Assembly: GCF_900107705.1 (NCBI RefSeq)
Contig: NZ_FNRE01000002.1
Coordinates: 62,001-126,000 of the forward strand
Length of the DNA stretch: 64,000 bases
Origin: Prevotella sp. tc2-28
Lineage (GTDB): Bacteria > Bacteroidota > Bacteroidia > Bacteroidales > Bacteroidaceae
Direction: 5' to 3'
Part shown: positions 18,049 to 26,808 of the stretch, one piece after another
How the letters are laid out: each line of letters begins with the position of its first letter
How positions within the stretch are numbered: position 1 is the first letter of the stretch
Position numbers and translations under genes: made by a program
The notes under the pieces: model-generated
Database searches by the model: none
What the model was told of the DNA's origin: nothing
What the model saw: the letters and a program-made list of their open reading frames with translations, nothing else

Positions 18049-20007
18049 ATGAGAAAATATCATTCCCTTACAGCTGTGCTGATGCTGGCAGGCATTTTTT
18101 CTTGGTCGTTGATGTCGTGTAGTGTCGAAGACCATGAAATAGTTCTGCAGTATAACGAACACAAGAACATCGTCGAGTCATCCGAATTCACACCCTATAT
18201 GGATATGAATACCTTTGCCGGCGACGATTTCTACCAATATGCCGTCGGCAAGTGGTTGGCTGAAAATCCGCTGAGCTATGGCGAGTCTGTGAATGGGACG
18301 TACAGCGTCTTTAGCGAGAAGAGCAAAGATTTCATCGACAACGTGGAGGCTATCATTGCTGGCGACGAGGTGTTCAAGCGACTGAAGAGCGACTTCAACC
18401 CCTCTGCCGCATCTGCCGACTTAAAGCTGCTCATGCAGAAGCTGGCTGCCATCGATGCCGTTGCCACGAAAGAGGATATGTATAAAAAGATGGGCGAGCT
18501 GATGATAGAAGGCTATAGCAGCCCCTTCGTCCTCGTTCCGTCTCCCTTCTGTCGGAGGGTCGAGATAGTCGTCTCCCTGCCGGAGCCAGACCACTTCACG
18601 ATGGAAAATGAGGCGCTGAAAGACCGTTATCAATTCAGTCGGGAGGAAGCCGTTCAGATGGAAAAGGTCATCAATGACTGGACCACGCTCGTTGCCAAGG
18701 AGAAGAAGGCCCTCGGTGGCTCTGCCTGCCGGACTTTCGACGAGTCGCTCTACCTGTCGCACTCATCCGGTGCAGGGCGTCGAGCCTCCAGCAATGCCCC
18801 CCTGGTACTCATGCTCCAGTGTACGGGCTACGGTGCCGGCGAGCTCACGTCCTTGCTGGAAGACTACAAAAACATCAACCAGTTCTTCGCCGACATGTCA
18901 CTTGCCGACCTGAAACGCTTCACCAAGTATGTGATGGTCAACCGTGACGACGACTTCATCATTCTCAATCCGGAAGCAAAAGCCGAGGATGCCATCAAGG
19001 TATTCCTCATGGGCGACTATAACCCGCTGAACGTCCGTCTCAGTGCACTCTATAACAAGACCATCCCTGCTGCCAATCGCACAGCAGCCGTCGAGATGGC
19101 AAAGGAGTATCGCGAAGCCTTCCGTGAGCGCATCAACAAGCTCACCTGGATGAGTGACGTGTCGAAGGCCAGAGCCATCGAGAAACTGGATGCCATGATG
19201 CTGATGATAGGATGGACCGACGACGAGAGCCGTCGCGACGAATGGATGCCCAAGCTGACAGCCCAGAAGTCGTCGTACTATGAGGATATCTGCTCCATCT
19301 ACAAGCAGATGTTCCAGATCATCTTGAAGAAGCTGGGCAGCAAAGACCCCTACGACTTCTTCTATAGCAGCGAGATAAGCACGCCGTCCTTCCAAAACAA
19401 CGCCTACTATCAGCGTTCCAACAACAACATACTCATCACGACCAATGCGCTCAAGCAACCTATGTTCGACGCCAAGAGGAGCGACGCCTTCAATTACGGA
19501 ACCCTCGGCGCTATCATTGGTCACGAGATGACGCACGGCTTCGACATGGCTGGCAAGGACTATGACAAGGACGGTTTGAAGAAGGCGTGGATGCTGCCTG
19601 CCGACGCAGAGGCCTTCGCCAAGCTCAGTCAGAAGCAGATAGACTTCTTCAACAAGCAGACCTACGGCGTCTATACCTGTAACGGACTGCTGACACGCGA
19701 CGAGAACATTGCCGACCTGGGAGGTCTCTACATCGGCTACGATGCCCTGATGAAGCTGCTCGACAAGAAAGGTGTCTCTGGTGCTGAGCGCGACCGTCAG
19801 ACACGCGACTACTTCCGTGCCTTTGGCTATCTGTGGATGGAGAACTCCAGCGAGAATTATCAGCGTGGATTCCTGACTTCCGACCATTCCCTGTCGCCCG
19901 TCCGCGTCCTCGGCAATGTCTATCAGCTCAACGAGTTCTACCGAGTCTTCCATATCCAGAACGGCAAGCGCTTCCTCAAACCCGAGGAGCGCATAGAAAT
20001 ATGGTAA
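18049..20007 (+). CDS. M13 (neprilysin/PepO) family metallopeptidase, lipoprotein
   Basis: The 652-residue protein has a lipoprotein-type signal (lipobox 'LMSCS', Cys near residue 24). The M13 N-terminal domain starts with 'NTFAGDDFYQYAVGKWL'. The catalytic domain has HEMTH at 492-496, preceded by 'NYGTLGAIIG', and the downstream 'ENIADLGG' that supplies the third zinc ligand. The C-terminal 'SPVRVLGNVYQLNEFYRVF' corresponds to the family's 'R(V/A)xGxxxNxxxFxxxF'. It degrades peptides in the periplasm or at the surface. Length and motifs are complete. Confidence 0.93.
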   Translation: MRKYHSLTAVLMLAGIFSWSLMSCSVEDHEIVLQYNEHKNIVESSEFTPYMDMNTFAGDDFYQYAVGKWLAENPLSYGESVNGTYSVFSEKSKDFIDNVEAIIAGDEVFKRLKSDFNPSAASADLKLLMQKLAAIDAVATKEDMYKKMGELMIEGYSSPFVLVPSPFCRRVEIVVSLPEPDHFTMENEALKDRYQFSREEAVQMEKVINDWTTLVAKEKKALGGSACRTFDESLYLSHSSGAGRRASSNAPLVLMLQCTGYGAGELTSLLEDYKNINQFFADMSLADLKRFTKYVMVNRDDDFIILNPEAKAEDAIKVFLMGDYNPLNVRLSALYNKTIPAANRTAAVEMAKEYREAFRERINKLTWMSDVSKARAIEKLDAMMLMIGWTDDESRRDEWMPKLTAQKSSYYEDICSIYKQMFQIILKKLGSKDPYDFFYSSEISTPSFQNNAYYQRSNNNILITTNALKQPMFDAKRSDAFNYGTLGAIIGHEMTHGFDMAGKDYDKDGLKKAWMLPADAEAFAKLSQKQIDFFNKQTYGVYTCNGLLTRDENIADLGGLYIGYDALMKLLDKKGVSGAERDRQTRDYFRAFGYLWMENSSENYQRGFLTSDHSLSPVRVLGNVYQLNEFYRVFHIQNGKRFLKPEERIEIW

Positions 20008-20090
20008 GCTGACTGTTTATTTTCGTTCTTTTTTGCCTGTAAAATGAAGAATTAATCCGAAAACTGAGGTGTTATAACCACAAGACATAA

Positions 20091-21959
20091 TTAGAAATTG
20101 ATACTTACGCCACCCATCATCGTTGCACGGGGCATGGGATAGCCCAGGTTGATCTCGTAGCCCTGCGCCAGCAGGTTCTCACCACGTGCCCAGAGTGCCA
20201 GGTTACGAGTCAGTGCGTAGCTGACCGACAGGTTCAGCAGACAGAAGTTCTCCTTCTGCTCGGCATCGCCGACGGCAGTATATAGTCCACCGATGTATTG
20301 CAGACCGGCATTCACCGTCAGCTTGTCGCAGCGGTAGTCGGCACCCAGGAAACCCTTGTAGTTTGGAGCAGCCACCACGGCGTTCTTCATGTGCAGCAGC
20401 GAGTGGTTGGTGGAGAGCGTCCAATGGCTGTTGATGCGATACTGGGCTTCCAGTTCGGCACCGTAGTTCTCGATCTCTCCCGTGTTCACATTGCGTGGCT
20501 TGCCGTCTACGGGGACGGTCTGAATCATGTTGTCACCCTTGATATAGTAGAGGTTCAGCCCGTAGTTGAACGCCTCAAAACGGTGGCGCCATGAGAGCTC
20601 GTAGTTCCAGAGACGCTCTGGCTTCAAATCCGTGTTTGAAGGGGGATAGAGGTACATCTCGCGCATGGTGGGATTGCGGAATCCCTTGCTTGCCATCGCC
20701 TTGATCTCACCGGTCTCCATCGGACGGACCACGATACCAGCCTGTGGTATCCACTCCGTTCCAGTGATGGAGTGATGATCCATGCGGATACCGGCATCGA
20801 TGGTGAGCCATTGCAGCAGGTCCTGACGGAAGTCCACATAGCCTGCTATCTCATTGCGATACGACTTGCCGCTCTGCTTGTTGGGCGTGTCCATCACGTC
20901 GCCAGTGGCCTTCGAAGTGTAGTAGGCGTAACCGTAGATGTGCATGTAGTCCATGCCTGCAGTCAGACGGTTGCCCTCGAACAGCTGCACGCTCTGATAC
21001 CATGACACGCCCGTCAGTGCGTCCTTGGAACGGAAATAGCGCTGTGTGGGCTTGCTGGCGTCGGCAGTGCCGTCGTCAATCTTATGGCGTCCGAAGTTTG
21101 AATAGACGGAGATGGCACCGCTGGTGTTGCCGTAATGGTTCTCCAAGGCTGCTGACACGACACCACGGGTAATCCATTGGTTGGCGTCGTAGAGAGGACT
21201 GCTTTCCGTTCCTGGATGCGACGCGTTGAAGTGTGTGATGTTGGCGTCGACATAGGCATTCCAGTGGTCGTTGAAGTCATAGCCCAGCTTCAGGTAACCG
21301 CCATACTGCTCGAAGCCCATGCGTGGACGGTGGTTGTCGGTGCGACCATACTGGGCAGACACCGTGCTGTTGAACTTTCCACTACGCACCTGGTTGGACG
21401 CCTCGGCCTGGATGGTACCATAGCTTCCTGCGCCAAGGTTGATGTCGGTGCGGACACCATCCACACGAGACTGACGGGTCACGATGTTCATCACACCACC
21501 CATCGCATTGCTTCCGTAGAGTACCGATGCAGGACCACGCAACACCTCGATGCGCTCAGCCATCAGAGCCTGATAGCTGTCGGAGATGGGGTGTCCGTAG
21601 ATTCCCTGATACTGTGGATGACCGTCGATAAGGACGAGTAGCTGACCAGCACCACCCGAGATACCACGTAGGTTGATACCTCCTGCTGCACCCGTTGAAA
21701 CACCATAACCCATCATCGAGCGCGAGGTGACAAAGAAGCCTGGCACCTGTTGCATAACCGTCGGCAGTACACTCGTTTGATGCTGTTCTGTCAGCTGCTG
21801 TCGTCCAATCACATTCACCGTCATCGGCAAATATCGTACGTCTGTTGCGTTTCTTGTTCCTGTTACTACAACTTCCTGCAAAGCCAGTGAGTCTGCGGTC
21901 TGCGCCCCACTGACGGCAGTCATTATGCTGAATGTTGTTAAGACAATGATTTTCTTCAT
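20091..21959 (-). CDS. TonB-dependent outer membrane receptor
   Basis: The 622-residue protein has a signal peptide ending near 'AVSGAQ', a TonB box-like 'LQEVVVTGTR' around 28-37, the plug domain ('INLRGISGGAGQLLVLIDGHPQYQGIYG', 'RIEVLRGPASVLYGSNAMGGVMNIVTR') and a 22-strand-like barrel ending in a terminal aromatic (INF). It imports a siderophore, cobalamin or similar ligand. It is the CirA/FepA/BtuB type, not SusC, since no carboxypeptidase-like N-terminal domain is present. It lies 47 bases downstream of the MarR gene on the same strand, which suggests joint control. Confidence 0.92.
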   Translation of the reverse strand: MKKIIVLTTFSIMTAVSGAQTADSLALQEVVVTGTRNATDVRYLPMTVNVIGRQQLTEQHQTSVLPTVMQQVPGFFVTSRSMMGYGVSTGAAGGINLRGISGGAGQLLVLIDGHPQYQGIYGHPISDSYQALMAERIEVLRGPASVLYGSNAMGGVMNIVTRQSRVDGVRTDINLGAGSYGTIQAEASNQVRSGKFNSTVSAQYGRTDNHRPRMGFEQYGGYLKLGYDFNDHWNAYVDANITHFNASHPGTESSPLYDANQWITRGVVSAALENHYGNTSGAISVYSNFGRHKIDDGTADASKPTQRYFRSKDALTGVSWYQSVQLFEGNRLTAGMDYMHIYGYAYYTSKATGDVMDTPNKQSGKSYRNEIAGYVDFRQDLLQWLTIDAGIRMDHHSITGTEWIPQAGIVVRPMETGEIKAMASKGFRNPTMREMYLYPPSNTDLKPERLWNYELSWRHRFEAFNYGLNLYYIKGDNMIQTVPVDGKPRNVNTGEIENYGAELEAQYRINSHWTLSTNHSLLHMKNAVVAAPNYKGFLGADYRCDKLTVNAGLQYIGGLYTAVGDAEQKENFCLLNLSVSYALTRNLALWARGENLLAQGYEINLGYPMPRATMMGGVSINF

Positions 21960-22006
21960 TTTCGTTTGTTTGCTCTTGCTATTTTACTTCACGCTCCTGG
22001 ATGATT

Positions 22007-22447
22007 TTATTTCTTTAATGCGCCGACGATAGAATCAAGTTCACTGGCCAGATGCGTATAGTCTTCCATCCGGAGCGGACAGGCCTTCAGCGTTTCTCCC
22101 ATGCCGGCAGGGATGAGTTTGTAGGCTTGTTCCTCCATGTCGCGACCTTTGTCGGTGAGGCTAACAATCTGCTGACGCTTGTCCTGCTCGCCCTTCTTGC
22201 GGGTGACAAGGCCCTGCTTCTCCATGCGTTGGAGTAGGGGAGTCACCGTGTTCGTCTCCAGCACCAGCCTGCGAGCGATGTCGTTTACCGGCTGGCAGTC
22301 TTTCTCCCAGAGCACCATCAGTACAAGGTATTGCGGGTACGTGATGCCCAGTTCCGTGAGCATCGGCGTATATGCCTGCGTGATGAGTCTTGATGCCGTG
22401 TAGAGACGGAAGCAAATCTGATTGTCAAGCTGTAATTCTGCGTGCAT
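22007..22447 (-). CDS. MarR family regulator, OhrR-like
   Basis: The 146-residue winged-helix protein matches OhrR closely: 'LDNQICFRLYTASRLITQAYTPMLTELGITYPQYLVLMVLWE' with a Cys at residue 12 at the position of the peroxide-sensing Cys, the recognition helix 'TNTVTPLLQRMEKQGLVTR' and the wing 'DKRQQIVSLTDKG'. OhrR represses peroxide-defence genes. Here no ohr gene is adjacent; the downstream co-directional gene is a TonB receptor. Control of that receptor is an inference from position. Confidence 0.88.
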   Translation of the reverse strand: MHAELQLDNQICFRLYTASRLITQAYTPMLTELGITYPQYLVLMVLWEKDCQPVNDIARRLVLETNTVTPLLQRMEKQGLVTRKKGEQDKRQQIVSLTDKGRDMEEQAYKLIPAGMGETLKACPLRMEDYTHLASELDSIVGALKK

Positions 22448-22629
22448 AATTCATTTTTCTTTACAGGTGCAAAGGTAAGAAGAATATTTTATATCGTAAG
22501 CGATTTACCTAAAACTTTAAGAATGATTAACAAAATATCGTAGGCGACATTTAGTGTGCTTTTATGTTAAAAAGCGCTCATTGTTTGCACAATTATCCGA
22601 AAAAGTTTGGGCGTTAGGGATTTTGTGCG

Positions 22630-22637
22630 TATTTTTG
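22630..22637 (+). promoter_or_regulatory. -7 promoter box of the YgjP-like gene
   Basis: TATTTTTG ends 7 bases before the ATG at 22645, so the transcript would have almost no leader. Confidence 0.5.
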
Positions 22638-22644
22638 TTTTCGC

Positions 22645-23205
22645 ATGACTGACATGACCATACAGGTGACATACAGGAGAACGAGGAGACTGTCAATGCG
22701 CATCGTGAAAAACGGCGATGTACATGTGTCGGCACCTATCGGCATACCTAAGTCTGAGGTGGAGCGGTTCGTCGAGGAACATCGCGACTGGATAGCCAAG
22801 GCACGGAAGAAAACCTGTGAGAGTCAGCAACGCAGGGCTGACTTTTATAATCAGTTACCGCTAAGGACGAGAGAACAGGCTGACGATGCCCTGCGACGAC
22901 TGAAAGCCTTGATAGAGCCGATGGTTGATCGTCACTCCAAGGAGATGGGTGTGCAACCTTCGTCTATCTATTACAAGGCGATGATCTCACGATGGGGCGT
23001 CTGCCATATCAGGGAAAAGTCCATCTGCTTCTCCGCCTATCTGCTACTGTTGCCCGAATGGTGTGTCGAGCATGTCGTGGTTCATGAGCTGTGCCATCTG
23101 TTGGAACCCAGCCACAATGCCCGTTTCCATGCACTGATGGACAAGTTCTTCCCCCGTTGGAAGGAAGCTCGCAGGGCTACGATTAAGTGCGTGAAGTTTT
23201 ATTAA
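22645..23205 (+). CDS. YgjP-like (M48-type/DUF45) metallopeptidase domain protein
   Basis: The 186-residue protein carries the YgjP/SprT-like zinc site 'VVHELCHLLEPSHNARFHALMDKFFPRW' (HELCH near 149, downstream His near 160), preceded by 'SRWGVCHIREKSICFSAYLLLLP'. The N-terminal half ('RRTRRLSMRIVKNGDVHVSAPIGIPKSEVERFVEEHRDWI') is the usual beta-hairpin region of DUF45. The substrate is unknown. It is divergent from MarR and convergent with the GNAT gene, from which a terminator hairpin separates it. Confidence 0.85.
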   Translation: MTDMTIQVTYRRTRRLSMRIVKNGDVHVSAPIGIPKSEVERFVEEHRDWIAKARKKTCESQQRRADFYNQLPLRTREQADDALRRLKALIEPMVDRHSKEMGVQPSSIYYKAMISRWGVCHIREKSICFSAYLLLLPEWCVEHVVVHELCHLLEPSHNARFHALMDKFFPRWKEARRATIKCVKFY

Positions 23206-23270
23206 AAACCAACGGCCATCGATTGTTCGTGGATGGCAAGGAAATGAAAATAACACAATAGGCAAACCAC

Positions 23271-23308
23271 AAATAAATGCACAGCGAAACGTTCCTGTGC
23301 ATTTATTT
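23271..23308. terminator. Bidirectional terminator hairpin
   Basis: A perfect 14-bp stem (AAATAAATGCACAG at 23271-23284, complement at 23295-23308) with a 10-base loop lies between the convergent YgjP-like and GNAT genes and overlaps the GNAT stop codon. Confidence 0.75.
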
Positions 23309-23782
23309 GCTGAGCCGTTCCATCGCCGCAGCGTCCAGCCGAAACACCGTACAGTCGTCTATCGGTACGGCACCGAGTGAACGATAGAAGTCATTGGCGG
23401 GCTTGTTCCAGTCGAGGCTCATCCACTCCATTCTTCCGCAATGATGCTCATTGGCTATCTTCACCAGATGCAGCAGCAAGGCCTTCCCATACCCTTTACC
23501 TCGCTCTTCCGGCCAAACAAACAAGTCCTCCAGATACAGTCCTGAGTGTCCGATGAAAGTTGAGAAGTTGTAGAAGTAGAGCGCAAAGCCTACTTCACGA
23601 CCATCTACTACGACAAACACCGCCTCTGCTCTGTGTTCATCAAACATTTCCTGTTCCAGCACATTAGGCGATGCCACCACCTCGTTCTCCATCTTGCCGT
23701 ATTTGGCTATTCCCCGTATGAACTCCAGCAGCAAGGGTACATCCTGCCGTTCTGCCTTGCGTATCTCTACATTTTTCTTCAT
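23303..23782 (-). CDS. GNAT N-acetyltransferase, diamine acetyltransferase-like
   Basis: The 159-residue protein is a GNAT fold resembling SSAT: 'FSTFIGHSGLYLEDLFVWPEERGKGYGKALLLHL' contains the acetyl-CoA loop (R/Q-x-x-G-x-G/A as RGKGYGK), followed by 'GRMEWMSLDWNKPANDFYRSLGAVPIDDCTVFRL'. SSAT acetylates polyamines or thialysine; the substrate here is inferred from similarity only. It lies 24 bases after the sdaA stop on the same strand and may be co-transcribed with it. Confidence 0.82.
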   Translation of the reverse strand: MKKNVEIRKAERQDVPLLLEFIRGIAKYGKMENEVVASPNVLEQEMFDEHRAEAVFVVVDGREVGFALYFYNFSTFIGHSGLYLEDLFVWPEERGKGYGKALLLHLVKIANEHHCGRMEWMSLDWNKPANDFYRSLGAVPIDDCTVFRLDAAAMERLSK

Positions 23783-23806
23783 ATCTCATCAGAATCGTAT
23801 TTTACA

Positions 23807-25003
23807 TTACTCTTTATACTCCAAGGCAAGTCCACCTTCGCTTGTCTCCTTGTAAAGCGAGGGCAAGTCGTGTCCTGTGCGTTTCATCACCTCCACCACA
23901 TGGTCGAATGAAATGCGGTGGTTACCGTCGGAAGTGATAGCATAGAATGTCGCATCGGCAGCACGTGCGGCAGCAAAGGCATTGCGCTCGATACAGGGAA
24001 TCTGAACCAATCCGCAGATGGGGTCACAGGTCATGCCGAGGTGATGCTCCAGTCCCATTTCCGCAGCATATTCTATCTGGTTGGGACTGCCTCCCCACAG
24101 CTGGCAACCGGCTGCAGCGGCCATGGCACAGGCTACGCCCACCTCGCCCTGACATCCCACTTCCGCGCCGCTGATGCTGGCATTGTGCTTAATCACGTTG
24201 CCAAAGAGTCCAGCTGTAGCAAGGGCTCTCAGTACACGCTGCTTAGAGAATCCCAGATCGTGATAGGCCGCATAGAGAATGGCAGGAAGAACACCACAAC
24301 TGCCACAGGTGGGAGCCGTCACAATCGTGCCTCCACAGGCATTCTCCTCAATGACTGCCAATGCATAGGAATAGAGTAGGGCACTGTAACGGGCAGTTTC
24401 ATTGTATCCTTGTGCCTTCACATGATAAGATACAGCCTTGCGCGCAAGACCCAACGGACCAGGCAGGGCGCCTTCTGCATCGAGACCTCGTTCTACGGCT
24501 TTTTCCATCGTATCAAAGACTTCCTTCAGAAAATCCCAGATTTCCGGTCCTTCACACTGTTCCACATATTCCCAGTAGCCATGGCCTGTTTTCTTGCACC
24601 ACGCCATGATGTCCTTGATCTTGTGCATCTCATAGACATCGCCGCCAGCAGCGAACATGTCACCTTCTGCCTTGCCTTCAGAAAGTGCACCGCCGCCTAC
24701 GCTATATACCGTCCACTCGTCGCCTCCATCAGCTGTGAACTTCATGCCGTTGGGATGGAACGGCAGGAATATCTTGGGTTGCCAGACGATGTTCACTGGG
24801 GCTATCTTACTAAGCACGTCAATGATGGCGACATCGGTCATGTGACCTTTTCCCGTAGCAGCGAGACTGCCGTAAAGGGTTACTTCGAAGCTCTTGGCCT
24901 CGGGATGGCGCTTGGCATAGATACGTGCTGCATTGTCTGGTCCCATCGTGTGACTGCTTGACGGGCCTTTTCCGATACGGAATAGTTCTCTGAGTGATTT
25001 CAT
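23807..25003 (-). CDS. sdaA: L-serine ammonia-lyase (single-chain, iron-sulfur)
   Basis: The 398-residue enzyme has the N-terminal beta-domain ('MKSLRELFRIGKGPSSSHTMGP') and the catalytic alpha-domain with cluster cysteines in 'APTCGSCGVLPA' and 'MTCDPICGLVQIPCIERNA', plus 'GCQGEVGVACAMAAAA'. It deaminates L-serine to pyruvate with a 4Fe-4S cluster. The domains are fused in the order beta then alpha, as in E. coli SdaA. Length is slightly short (about 400-455 is usual) but all key segments are present. Confidence 0.93.
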   Translation of the reverse strand: MKSLRELFRIGKGPSSSHTMGPDNAARIYAKRHPEAKSFEVTLYGSLAATGKGHMTDVAIIDVLSKIAPVNIVWQPKIFLPFHPNGMKFTADGGDEWTVYSVGGGALSEGKAEGDMFAAGGDVYEMHKIKDIMAWCKKTGHGYWEYVEQCEGPEIWDFLKEVFDTMEKAVERGLDAEGALPGPLGLARKAVSYHVKAQGYNETARYSALLYSYALAVIEENACGGTIVTAPTCGSCGVLPAILYAAYHDLGFSKQRVLRALATAGLFGNVIKHNASISGAEVGCQGEVGVACAMAAAAGCQLWGGSPNQIEYAAEMGLEHHLGMTCDPICGLVQIPCIERNAFAAARAADATFYAITSDGNHRISFDHVVEVMKRTGHDLPSLYKETSEGGLALEYKE

Positions 25004-25025
25004 ATTTTAATTCGTTTTATTCTTT

Positions 25026-25625
25026 ATGTCGATTAAACTATTGTTATTGCTTGCAAACTTACACATTTCTTTTCGATTTTTGGCCATTTATCTACATAAT
25101 CTTCAAAAAATCCCTTCAAAGATTGTTTATTTTCTATTTACTGCTCGAATTATTTCCTTCCTGTATCACCTGAATCTGAATGGGGATGCGATAGTGAATG
25201 CGGCAAACAAAACATTGCTGGGAGGTGGCGGCGTTGATGGTGCCATACATCGTGCGGCAGGACCAGGCCTGTTGAAGGAGTGTAGAACGCTGGGAGGTTG
25301 TGAAACTGAACAGAGCAAAATGACGGATGCATATAACTTGCCTTGTAAGAAGGTAATTCATACTGTTGGGCCAATATGGTATGGTGGCAATAATTATGAA
25401 CGGGAATTACTAGCCTCTTGTTACGATACGGCCATGAAACTGGCTGAGGAAAATAACTTGAAGAGCATCGCTTTCTCCTGTATCAGTACCGGAGTTTATG
25501 GATTCCCAAAGGCAGAGGCGGCCATAATTGCTCGCCAGGTGCTGACCAAGCATATTGAGAATGGCTATCAGGGTGAAGTGATTGTGTGTTGCTTTACGGA
25601 AGCAGATGTGAAGTATTATCAATGA
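25026..25625 (+). pseudogene. Macro-domain protein lacking its normal N-terminus
   Basis: From about residue 54 the frame matches the O-acetyl-ADP-ribose deacetylase macro domain: '[30 protein letters not shown]', '[16 protein letters not shown]' and '[10 protein letters not shown]'-like '[15 protein letters not shown]', ending normally. The normal start (short strand then G-D-I-T, which supplies the adenine-binding Asp) is missing. The open frame instead extends through 50 hydrophobic, AT-rich codons that look non-coding. ATCACC at 25163-25168, out of frame, may be a remnant of the lost I-T codons. It is probably a decayed gene; translation from an internal start is less likely. Confidence 0.6.
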
Positions 25626-25649
25626 TGAGAGTGATACACTTTACTATCA

Positions 25650-26264
25650 CTACTCGTCAACGTACTCTTCCTCGTTGGCATACAGAGTACGGAACATACG
25701 AAGTGTGTCTTTATATGGTTTACGAACCTCGTTGGCAGTAAATCCACATCGTTGATAAAAGCCTACTGCACTATATTCGCTAGTAGCCAAAGCCTCAACA
25801 GTCAGGAACTGACATCCTGCAAATGTCTGAGAACGGGCTTGCTCTGCAATGGTATCTACTAAAAGATGTCCCACACCTTGTCCCCGCCACTTTTCTTGGA
25901 CAGCAAGATAAGCAATATCAAGTGCGGGATACCGTGGCTTTGAATAGAATGTGTCCTTGTAGTTCCAATCTACGTCTGGTGTTCCTGTAGATGATATTCC
26001 CGCCTCAAGTTCTTCCTTGTCATCTGAATCAAGGTCGAGAGAGTCAAAGCTTAAGGCAAATACTGCCACAACCTCATCTTGATATGTTACCACATAAGCG
26101 GCACAATAATGGTTCTCAACGCTCATGCGGAAATCATTACGAATAAAAATGTCCATTGACTCGACGCCTGAGCAAAACGTTTCGAGGCAATGGAAATCAT
26201 GGAGTGGCTTAACCCGCAATTCTTGAAGAAATGAGTTTACTTGTCCTCCCATACAATCTTCCAT
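25650..26264 (-). CDS. GNAT acetyltransferase, possibly toxin-type
   Basis: The 204-residue protein has the opening pattern of toxin-type GNATs ('CLETFCSGVESMDIFIRNDFRMSVENHYCAAYVV'), a motif A region 'DIAYLAVQEKWRGQGVGHLLVDTIAEQA' with the acetyl-CoA loop RGQGVG, and a C-terminal 'EYSAVGFYQRCGF'. AtaT/TacT toxins acetylate charged tRNA and start similarly, but many harmless GNATs do too. The start at 26264 overlaps the small upstream gene by 28 bases; an internal start nearer 'LRVKPLHDF' is possible. Confidence 0.75.
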   Translation of the reverse strand: MEDCMGGQVNSFLQELRVKPLHDFHCLETFCSGVESMDIFIRNDFRMSVENHYCAAYVVTYQDEVVAVFALSFDSLDLDSDDKEELEAGISSTGTPDVDWNYKDTFYSKPRYPALDIAYLAVQEKWRGQGVGHLLVDTIAEQARSQTFAGCQFLTVEALATSEYSAVGFYQRCGFTANEVRKPYKDTLRMFRTLYANEEEYVDE

Positions 26265-26422
26265 CTCTTGCGGGCTTCACGTCCCCTGCGAATGGCATCC
26301 TTTTCCTCTGGAGTCAGGTTGCCAGTCGTTGCACGCCATAATGCAGCCCGAATTTTCTTAGAAAACTCAGGTGTAATCGGCTCTCTTGGTGAATTAACTC
26401 CTAACATAACTACGTCCTCCAA
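26237..26422 (-). CDS. Small protein overlapping the GNAT gene (possible antitoxin)
   Basis: The 61-residue protein (MEDVVMLGVNSPREPITPE...) has a basic, helical C-terminal half with 'RRGREARKRWKIVWEDK'. No ribbon-helix-helix or HTH signature is clear. It ends inside the 5' end of the GNAT gene, which suggests translational coupling. The antitoxin role is only a positional inference. Confidence 0.45.
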   Translation of the reverse strand: MEDVVMLGVNSPREPITPEFSKKIRAALWRATTGNLTPEEKDAIRRGREARKRWKIVWEDK

Positions 26423-26808
26423 ATCAAATAATGTCTCTTATCGGTTGCAAATATAGCTCTTTTTTTCTATAAAACAATGATTTTTACCAAAAATCGCATA
26501 AATATTTGCTCATTTCAATTATAATGTGTACTTTTGTCCTCGACAACGAGTCATAAAACGGCTGGTGACTCAGTAACGGGTGCTCATTGATAGCAATTTA
26601 TAGCAGAACGTGGAATTGAGTACGGTCTCCTATTCGTAACCCGCTATTTCTTCAATTCCCCAGACTGCCTTTATTTAAAGAAATCCTGCGAATTCTTACA
26701 AAGTTACAAAAAAACTTTGAGAAGTAGTAATCTCTATACCTATAAACTTACAATGTGATTGCAATTTAATCGCTAATTTTGCAGCGTCTTACTAAATATT
26801 GATTGATA
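26423..26808. other. Intergenic region with promoter and possible small RNA
   Basis: This 386-base stretch has no convincing ORF. TACTTTTG at 26529-26536 is a perfect -7 box directed rightward, followed by about 160 bases that contain an 8-bp inverted repeat (GGAATTGA / TCAATTCC, about 26610-26660) enclosing CGGGT/ACCCG-type pairing. A second box, TAATTTTG at 26774-26781, serves the SprT-like gene. Confidence 0.35.

Noticed and set aside
18898..19953. Open frame of 351 codons antisense to the M13 peptidase
   Set aside because: Shadow of a GC-rich coding region; the sense strand carries the HExxH site.
20091..21959. SusC/RagA-type glycan receptor
   Set aside because: The carboxypeptidase-like N-terminal domain and a partner SusD gene are absent; the size (622) fits a siderophore/vitamin-type receptor.
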